From: JBPRGH01 sp051418055
GTDB lineage: Bacteria; Bacteroidota; Bacteroidia; Cytophagales; Cyclobacteriaceae
NCBI GenBank assembly: GCA_051418055.1
Contig: JBPRGH010000010.1
Coordinates: 186,001-250,000, forward strand
Direction: 5' to 3'
DNA: 64,000 bases
Shown: positions 37,386-45,631 of the stretch, in pieces
How the letters are laid out: each line of letters opens with the position of its first letter
Numbering within the stretch: position 1 is the first letter of the stretch
Translations under genes and position numbers: made by a program
The notes under the pieces: model-generated
Told to the model about the DNA's origin: nothing
The model's input: the letters and a program-made list of their open reading frames with translations, nothing else
Databases searched by the model: none

Positions 37386-37826
37386 ATGCTAAACACGAAG
37401 AAAGATCAAAAAGTAGCGCAAGAAATAAGCACGTCAAGCAATACTATAGGAAAAGGTACTGTAGTAGAAGGTACTATTGAGACATTTGGGAATATCCGTA
37501 TTGAGGGTAAGATCATTGGCGATGTTAAAACTAAATCAAAAGTAGTAATTGGGCAATCTGCCGTTGTTGAAGGTAATATCCTGGCGCAAAATGCCGATAT
37601 TGAAGGAGAGCTTAATGGAAATGTAGAAATTTCTGAGCTTCTTACCTTAAAGCCTACTGCTGTAATAAACGGTGACATTACAACTAATAAACTGCTCGTA
37701 GAATCCGGCGCATCTTTTAATGGTGGATGTAAAATGGGTGTTTCAATAAAAGAGATAAAAATAGGTGCAAATGAAGAACCAGGAAACACCGCCAGAAAAG
37801 AAGAAGAAAAGAGAAAAGTCGGTTAA
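37386..37826 (+). CDS. Bactofilin
   Basis: A 146-residue bactofilin (polymer-forming cytoskeletal protein). The core beta-helix occupies ~20-125 with short repeats such as GTVVEGTIE, IRIEGKIIGDV, KSKVVIGQSAVVEGNI and NADIEGELNGNV. Flexible charged tails flank it. Bactofilins form filaments at the membrane and localise M23 peptidases; one lies directly upstream. Its 3' end overlaps the atpZ-like gene by 56 bases in another frame. Confidence 0.93.
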   Translation: MLNTKKDQKVAQEISTSSNTIGKGTVVEGTIETFGNIRIEGKIIGDVKTKSKVVIGQSAVVEGNILAQNADIEGELNGNVEISELLTLKPTAVINGDITTNKLLVESGASFNGGCKMGVSIKEIKIGANEEPGNTARKEEEKRKVG

Positions 37827-38010
37827 TACCTATTTAAGATATTCTGGTTTAGCAATTCAAATGGTTGTTACCATTGGAATGGCAGGGTTTGCCGGATTTT
37901 GGATTGACAGACAGATCGGGTGGCGATTTCCTTTATTTTTATTACTGTTTATAATACTTGCACTGGTAGGTATTATTTATGGTATAATCAAATCTTCAAA
38001 AGACGAATAA
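37771..38010 (+). CDS. AtpZ/AtpI-like ATP synthase accessory membrane protein
   Basis: A 79-residue protein with a charged N-terminus and two membrane helices (~28-48 and ~55-73). It carries the family patterns LRYSGLAIQMVVTIGMAGFAG and WIDRQIG. AtpI/AtpZ proteins are made from the promoter-proximal part of F1Fo operons and assist c-ring assembly or ion supply. The ATG at 37771 is preferred over an upstream GTG. The 56-base overlap with bactofilin implies that the two are co-transcribed and perhaps translationally coupled. Confidence 0.78.
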   Translation: MKNQETPPEKKKKREKSVNTYLRYSGLAIQMVVTIGMAGFAGFWIDRQIGWRFPLFLLLFIILALVGIIYGIIKSSKDE

Positions 38011-38017
38011 ATCATAC

Positions 38018-38401
38018 ATGAAGCAATATTCTTTTTACGGCTTTATAGCGGGACAAATTATTTTTGTACTGTTGTTGGAGGCACTGTTTTTTTATGAGGC
38101 TTTAATGAATAGCTTTACTCAGCATATAATTATAGCCATTGCTCTTTTTATAGTTACATCCCTTACCTATTTTGTTTCAAAAAAAATGGTTGATCCTCAT
38201 TATTTTATCCAAACTGTAATTGCCGGGACTACAGTAAAATTAGTAATCTATGTAGGAGTAATTTTTGCTTTATTATACTTTATGGGGCCTGCACAAATGT
38301 CTTACCTGTTTTATTTTTTTATAACATATCTGCTTGTTACCACTACTGAAATTATATACCTGGTTAAAACCTTACGTGCTAATCAAAATAATGCAGTTTA
38401 A
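38018..38401 (+). CDS. Small membrane protein preceding atpB
   Basis: A 127-residue protein with four hydrophobic helices (~7-27, ~35-50, ~66-86, ~92-118). The position, between an AtpZ-like gene and atpB, is typical of an ATP synthase I-related protein of Bacteroidota. No catalytic motif is visible, so function is by context only. Confidence 0.6.
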   Translation: MKQYSFYGFIAGQIIFVLLLEALFFYEALMNSFTQHIIIAIALFIVTSLTYFVSKKMVDPHYFIQTVIAGTTVKLVIYVGVIFALLYFMGPAQMSYLFYFFITYLLVTTTEIIYLVKTLRANQNNAV

Positions 38402-38415
38402 TTTCTGATTCTTTA

Positions 38416-38445
38416 TTGGTTTTTGGTTTTATGGGGTTATCTTTG
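38416..38445 (+). promoter_or_regulatory. Bacteroidota-type promoter for the atp genes
   Basis: TTG at 38416-38418 is followed after 19 bases by TATCTTTG at 38438-38445, a full match to TAnnTTTG. The start point would be near 38452, 27 bases before the atpB ATG. It would allow atpBEFHAG to be transcribed independently of the M23-bactofilin genes. Confidence 0.6.
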
Positions 38446-38478
38446 CGGTCGAATTTTGAGACCCCGTAAAATCAAAAA

Positions 38479-39531
38479 ATGGCTTCAATATTTACAATTG
38501 ATTTCGTAAAAAGACTGGCGTTAACGCTACTTATTATAAGTGTGGTTGGATCTTCTGCGGCCAGAGCGGCAGAAGGTGGTGAGGATTTTGCTCCAGGTGA
38601 TCTTATTATGCATCACGTAATGGATGATCATATCTGGCATTTCTTCGACGGCCATTATGGTACTTTATATCTGCCGGTAATAGTTTATTCTGGCGAAAAA
38701 GGTTTTGAGGTATTTTCTTCTTCAAATTTTTATGATGAAAATCATAATTTAAAGCCTTATAAAGGATATGAATTATCTCACGGGCATATCACAATTGCAG
38801 GTAGGGATGAAACTGTTCTTGACCTGTCGATCACAAAGAATGTGCTGATGCTATTTATCAATTCAACAGTATTGCTTTTGGTTTTTATGGCGGTGGCAAA
38901 CGGCTATAAGAAGCGTAAAGGAAGTGCTCCCAAGGGTATTCAGTCCTTCTTTGAGCCGGTTATTGTGTTCTTAAGGGATGAAGTTTTCAAGCCAAATATT
39001 GGCCCGAGATGGGAACGTTATGCTCCATACCTTCTGACTTTATTCTTCTTTATCTTATTCGGTAATATATTAGGCTTATTTCCCGGTGCTGCGAACCTTA
39101 CAGGAAATATTGCAGTTACCTTTGTGCTTGCGGTAATGACCTTCCTGTACACAAACTTAAGTGGCAATAAGCATTACTGGAAGCATATTTTCAATACACC
39201 CGGTGTACCGGCGGCCTTAAAACCAATTATTGTTCCCGTAGAGATTGTTGGAATGTTTACAAAGCCAATATCTCTGATGATACGTTTATTTGTAGCTATC
39301 ACAGCTGGGCACATAGTTATTTTAAGTTTGATAAGTTTAACCTTTATGTTCCAAAGCGCATTCGTGGGCATTGGAAGTTCAATTATAGTTTTATTCATTA
39401 ATCTTATTGAATTGTTAGTAGCCGTTATTCAGGCTTATGTCTTCACCATGTTCTCAGCACTTTATATAGGGCTGGCTGTTGAAGACCACGACGAACATCA
39501 TGAGGATGAACTGGACGAAGCTTTGGCGTAG
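38479..39531 (+). CDS. atpB: ATP synthase subunit a
   Basis: A 350-residue Fo subunit. A signal-like hydrophobic segment at the N-terminus is followed by the His/Asp-rich extracytoplasmic extension common in Bacteroidota (HHVMDDHIWHFFDGH). The membrane part starts at ~125. The key arginine helix is RLFVAITAGHIVILSL (~270), which faces the c-ring carboxylates. C-terminal AVEDHDEHHEDELDEA is acidic. It is the first gene after the strong promoter. Confidence 0.95.
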   Translation: MASIFTIDFVKRLALTLLIISVVGSSAARAAEGGEDFAPGDLIMHHVMDDHIWHFFDGHYGTLYLPVIVYSGEKGFEVFSSSNFYDENHNLKPYKGYELSHGHITIAGRDETVLDLSITKNVLMLFINSTVLLLVFMAVANGYKKRKGSAPKGIQSFFEPVIVFLRDEVFKPNIGPRWERYAPYLLTLFFFILFGNILGLFPGAANLTGNIAVTFVLAVMTFLYTNLSGNKHYWKHIFNTPGVPAALKPIIVPVEIVGMFTKPISLMIRLFVAITAGHIVILSLISLTFMFQSAFVGIGSSIIVLFINLIELLVAVIQAYVFTMFSALYIGLAVEDHDEHHEDELDEALA

Positions 39532-39562
39532 TAACTTTTGTTTAATTTAATATATTAGAATC

Positions 39563-39808
39563 ATGTTGTTAGCAATTTTACTTGATGTATTCTTTGCAGT
39601 ATTTGGTGCCGCTATAGGTTCCGGGCTTGTTGCGATAGGCGCTGGTTATGGAATTGGCAAAATCGGATCATCTGCAATGGAAGCAATGGCAAGACAGCCT
39701 GAGGCTGCAGGTAAAATTCAAACTGCTATGCTGATTATCGCGGCTCTTATTGAGGTTATCGCGCTTTTCGGTGTTGTTGTTTGTCTTCTTATCTCTTTTC
39801 AGGCTTAA
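39563..39808 (+). CDS. atpE: ATP synthase subunit c
   Basis: An 81-residue two-helix proteolipid. Helix 1 has the Gly-rich packing pattern (GAAIGSG, AIGAGYGIG); the polar loop is ARQPEA. Helix 2 carries the ion-binding carboxylate Glu64 in AALIEVIALFG. Residue 65 is Val instead of the Ser/Thr that follows Glu in sodium-type rings, so the enzyme is probably proton-driven. It is followed by a stable hairpin in the transcript. Confidence 0.96.
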   Translation: MLLAILLDVFFAVFGAAIGSGLVAIGAGYGIGKIGSSAMEAMARQPEAAGKIQTAMLIIAALIEVIALFGVVVCLLISFQA

Positions 39809-39816
39809 AAGTCAAT

Positions 39817-39860
39817 ATTGGTATAAGCCGTGGCGATTGGCCGCGGCTTAGACCAATTTT
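39817..39860 (+). other. Stable intercistronic hairpin between atpE and atpF
   Basis: Bases 39824-39833 pair with 39841-39850 (10 bp including one G-U) around a 7-base loop, and 39817-39822 pair with 39852-39857 (6 bp); one mismatch (39823/39851) separates them. The stem is followed by only four T, so it is likely to be a partial terminator or an RNA stabiliser rather than a full stop. Confidence 0.65.
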
Positions 39861-39905
39861 AAAGTGCGAATTTTAGTTATTACTTTTTATAAGAATATAT
39901 AAATA

Positions 39906-40400
39906 ATGGAATTATTAACTCCGGGAACTGGATTAATTGTTTGGCAGACAATAGTTTTTCTTATTCTGTTGTTTCTTTTGAGCAAGTTTGCCTGGAAGCC
40001 GATCATGAATTCATTAAAGATTCGTGAGGCATCTATTCAGGAAGCATTAGATTCTGCTGCTGCAGCTCGTGATGTGATGAGCAAGCTGAAGGCTGAAAAT
40101 GAAAAACTGCTTGATGAAGCAAGAGCAGAGCGTGATAAAATGTTAAACGAAGCAAGAAATGTTGCCAATTCAATAAAAGAAGAAGCAAAAGTTGACGCTT
40201 CGGCTACTGCTGATAAAATTGTTGCAGATGCTCGTGAAGCGATAAAAACTGAAAAGGAAGCTGCTATGGCTGATGTACGGGCACAAATTGCTGCTTTTGC
40301 TCTGGAAATTTCAGAGAAATTATTGCGCGAAAATCTAAGTGATGATAAATCACAACAAGCATTAGTGGAGAAATACGTAAAAGAGCTAAATATCAACTGA
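39906..40400 (+). CDS. atpF: ATP synthase subunit b
   Basis: A 164-residue stator subunit. A membrane helix lies at ~8-27 (LIVWQTIVFLILLFLLSKFAW). It is followed by a long helical dimerisation segment rich in Ala, Glu and Lys (~40-160). Length and layout are normal for Fo b. It starts 97 bases after atpE, behind the hairpin, and ends one base before atpH. Confidence 0.95.
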   Translation: MELLTPGTGLIVWQTIVFLILLFLLSKFAWKPIMNSLKIREASIQEALDSAAAARDVMSKLKAENEKLLDEARAERDKMLNEARNVANSIKEEAKVDASATADKIVADAREAIKTEKEAAMADVRAQIAAFALEISEKLLRENLSDDKSQQALVEKYVKELNIN

Positions 40401-40401
40401 A

Positions 40402-40959
40402 ATGTCTGATAACAGAGTAGCCAAACGTTATGCAAAATCCTTGTTAGAACTGGCAGATGAGCGAAAAGTGCTTGATGCTGTAAATAAGGATATGCAGAAT
40501 TTTAGTGAAGTAGTAAGCGAGAACCGTGACCTGATGAGGGCACTAAAAAGCCCTATAGTTGGCCAGGATAAGAAGAAGGCTATTATACACGCGGTTTTTG
40601 CAGACGTTCACGAAATGACACGTGCTATTTTTGATATAATAATTAAGAAAAACAGGGCAGAAATGCTCCCGGAAATAGCAAATGAATTCCATAGGCAATA
40701 TAATTTGTTACTTGGTATTCAGGTGGCTCATATAACTACCGCAACTCCTTTAAACGAGAAGTTGCGTAAAGAATTTATTTCTCTGATAAAACAAATATCA
40801 GGTAAGGATAAAATCCAACTCGAAGAAGATGTTAATGATAAAATTATTGGCGGATTCATTTTAACTGTTGGGGATAGACAAATTGATGATTCTATCAATT
40901 CTAAACTGAATGTTTTGCGCAGAGATTTAACTAAAAATCAATACTTAAAACGAATATAA
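40402..40959 (+). CDS. atpH: ATP synthase subunit delta
   Basis: A 185-residue F1 peripheral-stalk subunit. The helical N-terminal domain begins RVAKRYAKSLLELADE (~4-19). The C-terminal domain has the family stretch EEDVNDKIIGGFILTVGDRQIDDSI (~146-170). It links b to the alpha subunits. It sits between atpF and atpA in standard order. Confidence 0.93.
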   Translation: MSDNRVAKRYAKSLLELADERKVLDAVNKDMQNFSEVVSENRDLMRALKSPIVGQDKKKAIIHAVFADVHEMTRAIFDIIIKKNRAEMLPEIANEFHRQYNLLLGIQVAHITTATPLNEKLRKEFISLIKQISGKDKIQLEEDVNDKIIGGFILTVGDRQIDDSINSKLNVLRRDLTKNQYLKRI

Positions 40960-40971
40960 ATACCATTTAAG

Positions 40972-42552
40972 ATGGCAAACGTTAGACCAGACGAAGTATC
41001 AGCAATATTAAGAGAACAACTTTCCAATGCCCGGACTGAGGCAGAACTGGAGGAAGTGGGTACTGTATTGGAAGTAGGTGACGGTGTTGCACGTATCTAC
41101 GGACTTACCAAGGCTCAGGCTGGTGAGCTATTGGAATTTGAATCAGGATTGAGAGCACTTGTGCTGAACCTTGAAGAAGATAATGTAGGTGCTGTATTGC
41201 TTGGTGATTACCAGCATATAAAAGAAGGTGATACTGTAAAAAGAACAAATCAAATTGCCTCAATTGAAGTAGGTGAGGGCGTTGTTGGCCGTGTGGTAGA
41301 TACATTAGGTATACCGATTGATGGTAAAGGTCCAATTGAAGGGGACACTATTAATTTGCCAATCGAAAGAAAAGCGCCCGGTGTAATTTATCGTCAGCCG
41401 GTAAGTGAGCCTTTGCAAACAGGTATAAAAGCGATTGACTCAATGATCCCTATTGGTCGTGGTCAGAGAGAGTTAATCATTGGTGACCGCCAGACTGGTA
41501 AATCAGCGGTTGCGATTGATACGATCATCAATCAGAAAGAATTTTATGATAAGGGTGAACCTGTATATTGTATATATGTTGCGTGTGGTCAGAAAGCATC
41601 CACAGTAGCGGGTATTGTTGCTGTTCTTGAAAAAGCAGGTGCAATGGAGTATACCACAATTGTATCAGCAGCGGCATCAGATCCGGCTCCCATGCAATTC
41701 TTTGCTCCGTTTACAGGTGCTACCATTGGTGAATATTTCCGTGATACCGGTCGTCCTGCACTTGTGATCTTTGATGACCTGTCAAAGCAAGCAGTGGCTT
41801 ACCGTGAGGTATCTCTGCTTCTTCGCCGTCCTCCGGGCCGTGAGGCTTATCCGGGTGACGTTTTCTACCTTCACTCTCGTTTATTGGAGCGTGCAGCTAA
41901 GATCAATCAGAATGATGTGATTGCGAAGCAAATGAATGACCTTCCCGAAGGACTGAGAGATAAAGTAAAAGGAGGAGGTTCTTTAACGGCCCTTCCGATT
42001 ATTGAGACACAGGCTGGTGACGTTTCGGCTTATATCCCGACAAACGTTATTTCAATTACGGACGGTCAGATCTTCCTTGAAACGAACTTATTTAACGCAG
42101 GTATCCGTCCGGCTATTAACGTAGGTATATCAGTATCACGTGTTGGTGGTGCAGCGCAGATCAAGTCGATGAAGAAAGTAGCAGGTACATTGAAGCTTGA
42201 TCAGGCACAGTTCCGTGAGCTTGAAGCTTTTGCTAAGTTTGGTTCAGACCTTGATCCTGTGACAAGATTGACAATTGAGCGTGGACGTAGAAATCAGGAG
42301 ATCCTGAAGCAGCCACAGTACTCACCGGTACCGGTTGAAGAGCAGGTGGCAATAATCTATGCATCTACTAAAGGATTGATGGACAAGGTGCCTGTTGATA
42401 AAACTAAGGAATTTGAAAAGGATTATCTTGATATGTTGCGTAGCTCGCATAAAGATACTTTGAATGCGTTAAGAGCAGGAAAATTAGATGATGATATCAC
42501 TAAAGTCCTTTCTGATGTAGCGAAAGATCTATCTTCAAGATATAAAAAATAG
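40972..42552 (+). CDS. atpA: ATP synthase subunit alpha
   Basis: A 526-residue F1 subunit with the regulatory nucleotide site. Walker A is GDRQTGKSA (~171-179); ALVIFDDLSKQAVAYR (~262-277) is the Walker B region. The arginine finger region (SVSRVGGAAQIKSM ~390) is intact. Codon use is more optimal (more G+C) than in flanking genes, fitting a highly expressed protein. A 12-bp hairpin follows it. Confidence 0.98.
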   Translation: MANVRPDEVSAILREQLSNARTEAELEEVGTVLEVGDGVARIYGLTKAQAGELLEFESGLRALVLNLEEDNVGAVLLGDYQHIKEGDTVKRTNQIASIEVGEGVVGRVVDTLGIPIDGKGPIEGDTINLPIERKAPGVIYRQPVSEPLQTGIKAIDSMIPIGRGQRELIIGDRQTGKSAVAIDTIINQKEFYDKGEPVYCIYVACGQKASTVAGIVAVLEKAGAMEYTTIVSAAASDPAPMQFFAPFTGATIGEYFRDTGRPALVIFDDLSKQAVAYREVSLLLRRPPGREAYPGDVFYLHSRLLERAAKINQNDVIAKQMNDLPEGLRDKVKGGGSLTALPIIETQAGDVSAYIPTNVISITDGQIFLETNLFNAGIRPAINVGISVSRVGGAAQIKSMKKVAGTLKLDQAQFRELEAFAKFGSDLDPVTRLTIERGRRNQEILKQPQYSPVPVEEQVAIIYASTKGLMDKVPVDKTKEFEKDYLDMLRSSHKDTLNALRAGKLDDDITKVLSDVAKDLSSRYKK

Positions 42553-42561
42553 TTTGATAAT

Positions 42562-42590
42562 AAGAAGTGCCTGTTTTGCAGGCACTTCTT
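42562..42590 (+). other. Perfect 12-bp intercistronic hairpin between atpA and atpG
   Basis: 42562-42573 and 42579-42590 are perfectly complementary (AAGAAGTGCCTG with CAGGCACTTCTT) around a 5-base loop. Only one T and then AAG follow the stem, so full termination is unlikely; transcript stabilisation or attenuation of the downstream gene is more likely. Confidence 0.7.
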
Positions 42591-42605
42591 TAAGAATAAA
42601 TTAAG

Positions 42606-43487
42606 ATGGCAAATCTTAAAGAAGTAAAAAGTCGTATTCAATCGGTAGTTTCTACCCAGCAAATCACCAAAGCGATGAAGATGGTGGCCGCTGCTAAATT
42701 ACGTCGTGCTCAGGATGCTATTACCCAAATGCGTCCTTATGCTGATAAATTAAACGGTATACTTCGCAACATTACTTCAGGTGAAGTGACGGAAGACAAT
42801 AAGTATGGAGAGGCTAGGGAGGTAAAGAACGTTTTGCTGATCGTGATTTCTTCAGACAGAGGTCTTTGTGGAGGTTTTAATAATAATGCTTTTAAAACTA
42901 CCATACGTCATATAGAGAAGAATTATAAGGCTCTTAATGAGCAGGGGCATGTGACAATATTACCTCTTGGAAAAAAAGCAAATGATTATTTCCGTAAGAG
43001 GGAGTATAAGGTGCACAATGAGTTTTGGGATATATTTTCGGATGTTTCATTTGAAAATGTTCAACGGCCTGCACTTTATGCCATGGAACAATTTGTAGCG
43101 GGTAATTTTGATAAAGTAGAGATTATCTATAATGAATTTAAAAATGTAGCTACACAAATTTTAAGAGTGCAGCAGTTTCTTCCTGTTTTACCTTCTGAAG
43201 AGGTAGGACAGCAAACTACGGATATTGATTACATCTATCAGCCTTCCAAAGAGAATATTATAAAGGAACTGATCCCGAAGTCATTAAAAACCCAATTATT
43301 TGCAGCTGTATTGGAATCTAATGCAGCCGAGCATGGGGCACGAATGACAGCCATGGATAAGGCTACTGATAATGCAGGAGAGCTTTTGAAAGAGTTGAGA
43401 TTAACTTACAACAGAACCCGTCAGGCCGCAATTACAAATGAGATACTTGAAATTGTAGCTGGTGCGGAAGCATTGGAAGGTAAGTAA
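42606..43487 (+). CDS. atpG: ATP synthase subunit gamma
   Basis: A 293-residue central-stalk subunit. N-terminal helix starts MANLKEVKSRIQSVVSTQQITKAMKMVAAAKLRRAQ, matching the family, and the C-terminal helix has LRLTYNRTRQAAITNEILEIVAGAEAL. The DRGLCGGFN loop (~80) is conserved. It is the last atp gene in the window; atpD and atpC, which Bacteroidota usually keep elsewhere, are absent. Confidence 0.97.
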   Translation: MANLKEVKSRIQSVVSTQQITKAMKMVAAAKLRRAQDAITQMRPYADKLNGILRNITSGEVTEDNKYGEAREVKNVLLIVISSDRGLCGGFNNNAFKTTIRHIEKNYKALNEQGHVTILPLGKKANDYFRKREYKVHNEFWDIFSDVSFENVQRPALYAMEQFVAGNFDKVEIIYNEFKNVATQILRVQQFLPVLPSEEVGQQTTDIDYIYQPSKENIIKELIPKSLKTQLFAAVLESNAAEHGARMTAMDKATDNAGELLKELRLTYNRTRQAAITNEILEIVAGAEALEGK

Positions 43488-43508
43488 TAGAAAAAAACAT
43501 ATTAATTT

Positions 43509-43540
43509 AAAGGCTCTGGAAAAGGAGCCTTTTTTATTTT
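43509..43540 (+). terminator. Rho-independent terminator after atpG
   Basis: AAAGGCTC (43509-43516) pairs with GAGCCTTT (43525-43532) around an 8-base loop, followed by TTTATTTT. The next gene's start codon falls inside the T-rich tail. Confidence 0.8.
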
Positions 43541-44354
43541 GTACCGATACATAAAAATATACAGCATAGATATTGCTCTGGGAGCTGTTGTTGTCACCTG
43601 GTTTTTAGGTGAGGTAGCTCGTGTAAGCATTCCATGGCAAATTTATTTAATAATCAGTCTTGCGGTCTGGAGCATTTATACAATTGATCATTTATTAGAC
43701 GCAAAGAAACTCGGTGATAAAACCGGTCCGGAACGATATTCTTTACATCAAACAAATGTTAAAGCAATTATTATCCTGGTTGGATTGGCAATGGGTACGG
43801 CTTTATTTTTTGCTTTTACTGCTCTTCCCGGGGAATTGCTGTACTATGGCTTTATTCTTTCCGGGTTTACATTAGTATATTTTCTGCTCCGCCTGTTTTT
43901 AAAGATCCTTTTTTCAGGTTTAAAAGAATTAATGGCAGCAATTATATATACTGCCGGAGTAGCTATTCCCTCCTATCATTTTATGGAGAGTTTTGATTTT
44001 TACTTTTTTTTGGTAGTACTACAGCTTTTCTGTCTTGTATTCGGCAACCTGCTTATTTGTGCTATTTGGGATGAGAACTGGGATCGTACTAATGCTTATG
44101 ATTCAATGGCAGTACTTTTTGGGAGAAGATTTATTAACAAGATACTGCTAAGCCTTATTGCAATTGCCCTAATTTCTGCCTCAGCCGGATTTTTCATTTA
44201 TAGCGGGTTTTATTTAACAGTTCAGTTTATAATTCTCTTAATGGGGCTGGGGCTAATTCTGATCTATTATTTTGCCGAATCCAAGGAAGAGGTAGTACAG
44301 CGCCTTTTGGTCGATAGCATCTTCTTTATACCGCTATTGCTATTTCTGTTATGA
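43539..44354 (+). CDS. UbiA-like membrane prenyltransferase
   Basis: A 271-residue protein with about eight membrane helices. Two acidic loops fit UbiA-type active sites: YTIDHLLDAKK (Asp50, Asp54) and CAIWDENWDRTN (~174-185). The first loop is shorter than the canonical NDxxDxxxD. UbiA enzymes attach prenyl chains to aromatic or other acceptors. It is not obviously MenA, UbiA or CtaB. The start codon is TTG at 43539 (no ATG or GTG in range), lying in the T tail of the atpG terminator. It overlaps the downstream methyltransferase gene by four bases. Confidence 0.65.
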   Translation: MYRYIKIYSIDIALGAVVVTWFLGEVARVSIPWQIYLIISLAVWSIYTIDHLLDAKKLGDKTGPERYSLHQTNVKAIIILVGLAMGTALFFAFTALPGELLYYGFILSGFTLVYFLLRLFLKILFSGLKELMAAIIYTAGVAIPSYHFMESFDFYFFLVVLQLFCLVFGNLLICAIWDENWDRTNAYDSMAVLFGRRFINKILLSLIAIALISASAGFFIYSGFYLTVQFIILLMGLGLILIYYFAESKEEVVQRLLVDSIFFIPLLLFLL

Positions 44355-44959
44355 AAGGTTTTGATCTCCTTTCTCCTGTTTATGATCACCTTGTCCGGTT
44401 TATTTTTGGTAATGCTATTAAAAAAGCAACATACGCTCACCTTAATTATATTAGAGATGGAGACAATGTACTGATTTTAGGTGGTGGTACCGGAGGGATA
44501 TTAAAGGGGCTCAAGGATAAAGATATTACAGTTACCTATGTAGAATTATCAGCGGGTATGCTTTCAAAAGCAAAACGCCACGCAGTAAATTATAATGTAT
44601 CCTTTATACAAGGTTCTTATTCTGATGTCCCTGATAAAGTTTATGACGTTATTATTACTCCTTTTTTTATTGATCTTTTTACTACGGATCATAGTAGGCA
44701 GATAGTATCGCAACTAAAAACTAAATTGATCAATGGAGGCAAATGGATCCATGTGGATTTCAGGAGTACTCTAATTGTATGGCAAAGATTTCTAATTTAC
44801 ATTATGTACAGGTTCTTTAGGATCTGCTGTAAAATAGAAGCTACGCATCTTCCTGATTATGGATTTGTTTTTACGGACTTAATTAAAACAGATAGTAAGA
44901 AATTTTATCATGGGATGATAGAAAGTGCAGTTTATAAAAAGAAACTATTGACTTCCTAA
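44351..44959 (+). CDS. Class I SAM-dependent methyltransferase
   Basis: A 202-residue enzyme. Motif I is VLILGGGTGGI (~40-50); VTYVELSAGMLSKAK (~60-74) supplies the acidic residue that binds the SAM ribose. N-terminal FDLLSPVYDHLVR resembles UbiE/COQ5-type methyltransferases. Its start overlaps the UbiA-like stop in an ATGA arrangement. This makes a functional partnership likely: prenylation followed by methylation of the same quinone- or lipid-like substrate. Confidence 0.78.
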   Translation: MKGFDLLSPVYDHLVRFIFGNAIKKATYAHLNYIRDGDNVLILGGGTGGILKGLKDKDITVTYVELSAGMLSKAKRHAVNYNVSFIQGSYSDVPDKVYDVIITPFFIDLFTTDHSRQIVSQLKTKLINGGKWIHVDFRSTLIVWQRFLIYIMYRFFRICCKIEATHLPDYGFVFTDLIKTDSKKFYHGMIESAVYKKKLLTS

Positions 44960-44968
44960 TTAACTCTC

Positions 44969-45631
44969 CTATATATTCTTCAATGCTTCCCTTTGAGAGA
45001 GATTAGGTAATTCATTATTTTCTACAAAAATTTTTGCCCAGTCTGGGTCAGTTTTGGCGTATTCTCTTAAAGCCCAACCTATTGCTTTCTGAATAAAGAA
45101 TTCTTCTGATTTGTTATGGCTTACAATGGCAGTTGACAAAAGATCAGTGTTGGTATTTTCTTTGTACTTAAGCTGAAATAATATAGCTGTTCTGTTCAAC
45201 CAGATATCATCACTTTCATTCCATTTGTTAAAATATTTTTCCTGAATATGGGCATGCTGTAGGAACAATTTACCGACCAGATGGGTAGCTATAAAGTCTA
45301 TGGAATCCCACCATTGCTTATATTCCAGCATATATTCTATGGCATAGACATCATCAGATATAGTTTCTTTTAATATTCTGTCCATCATCTCCATTCCAAT
45401 ATACTGATATTCGCGGTAAGGGAGGCTCCATAATCCAATGGCAATATTTTCAGAATCTTTGGGCGAGGGGATACCCTTTTCATTAATGAATTCTCTTAGC
45501 AGTATCCGTCTTTCAGGTGATTTTAAACCTAAAAAGTTAAAATGATCTTTCATATATTTTTTCATGGACACAGCGTTCTCCGCATTACGGTGCTGATCCA
45601 TGAATTTTTGGAGATCCGCAAGGTACTTCAT
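44969..45631 (-). CDS. AlkD-like DNA alkylation repair protein
   Basis: A 220-residue all-helical HEAT-like-repeat protein of the AlkD DNA glycosylase family. Motifs include GLKSPERRILLREF (~34), WSLPYREYQYIG (~67), the WWDSIDFIATHLVG pattern (~105-118) that holds the catalytic Asp, WLNRTAI (~143) and QKAIGWALREYA (~183). AlkD removes N3- and N7-alkylated purines. It overlaps the YdeI-like gene by four bases. Confidence 0.84.
   Translation of the reverse strand: MKYLADLQKFMDQHRNAENAVSMKKYMKDHFNFLGLKSPERRILLREFINEKGIPSPKDSENIAIGLWSLPYREYQYIGMEMMDRILKETISDDVYAIEYMLEYKQWWDSIDFIATHLVGKLFLQHAHIQEKYFNKWNESDDIWLNRTAILFQLKYKENTNTDLLSTAIVSHNKSEEFFIQKAIGWALREYAKTDPDWAKIFVENNELPNLSQREALKNI

Noticed and set aside
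37406..37789. 127-residue frame antisense to bactofilin
   Set aside because: Shadow of the repetitive bactofilin gene; low-complexity composition.
40037..40435. 132-residue frame antisense to atpF
   Set aside because: Shadow of the Ala/Glu-rich atpF sequence; composition dominated by Ser/Ala from the reverse complement.
44351..44959. ArsM-type arsenite methyltransferase completing the arsenosugar pathway
   Set aside because: It is 33 kb from arsS, too short, and its N-terminus matches UbiE-like methyltransferases; the ArsM cysteine pattern is not seen.
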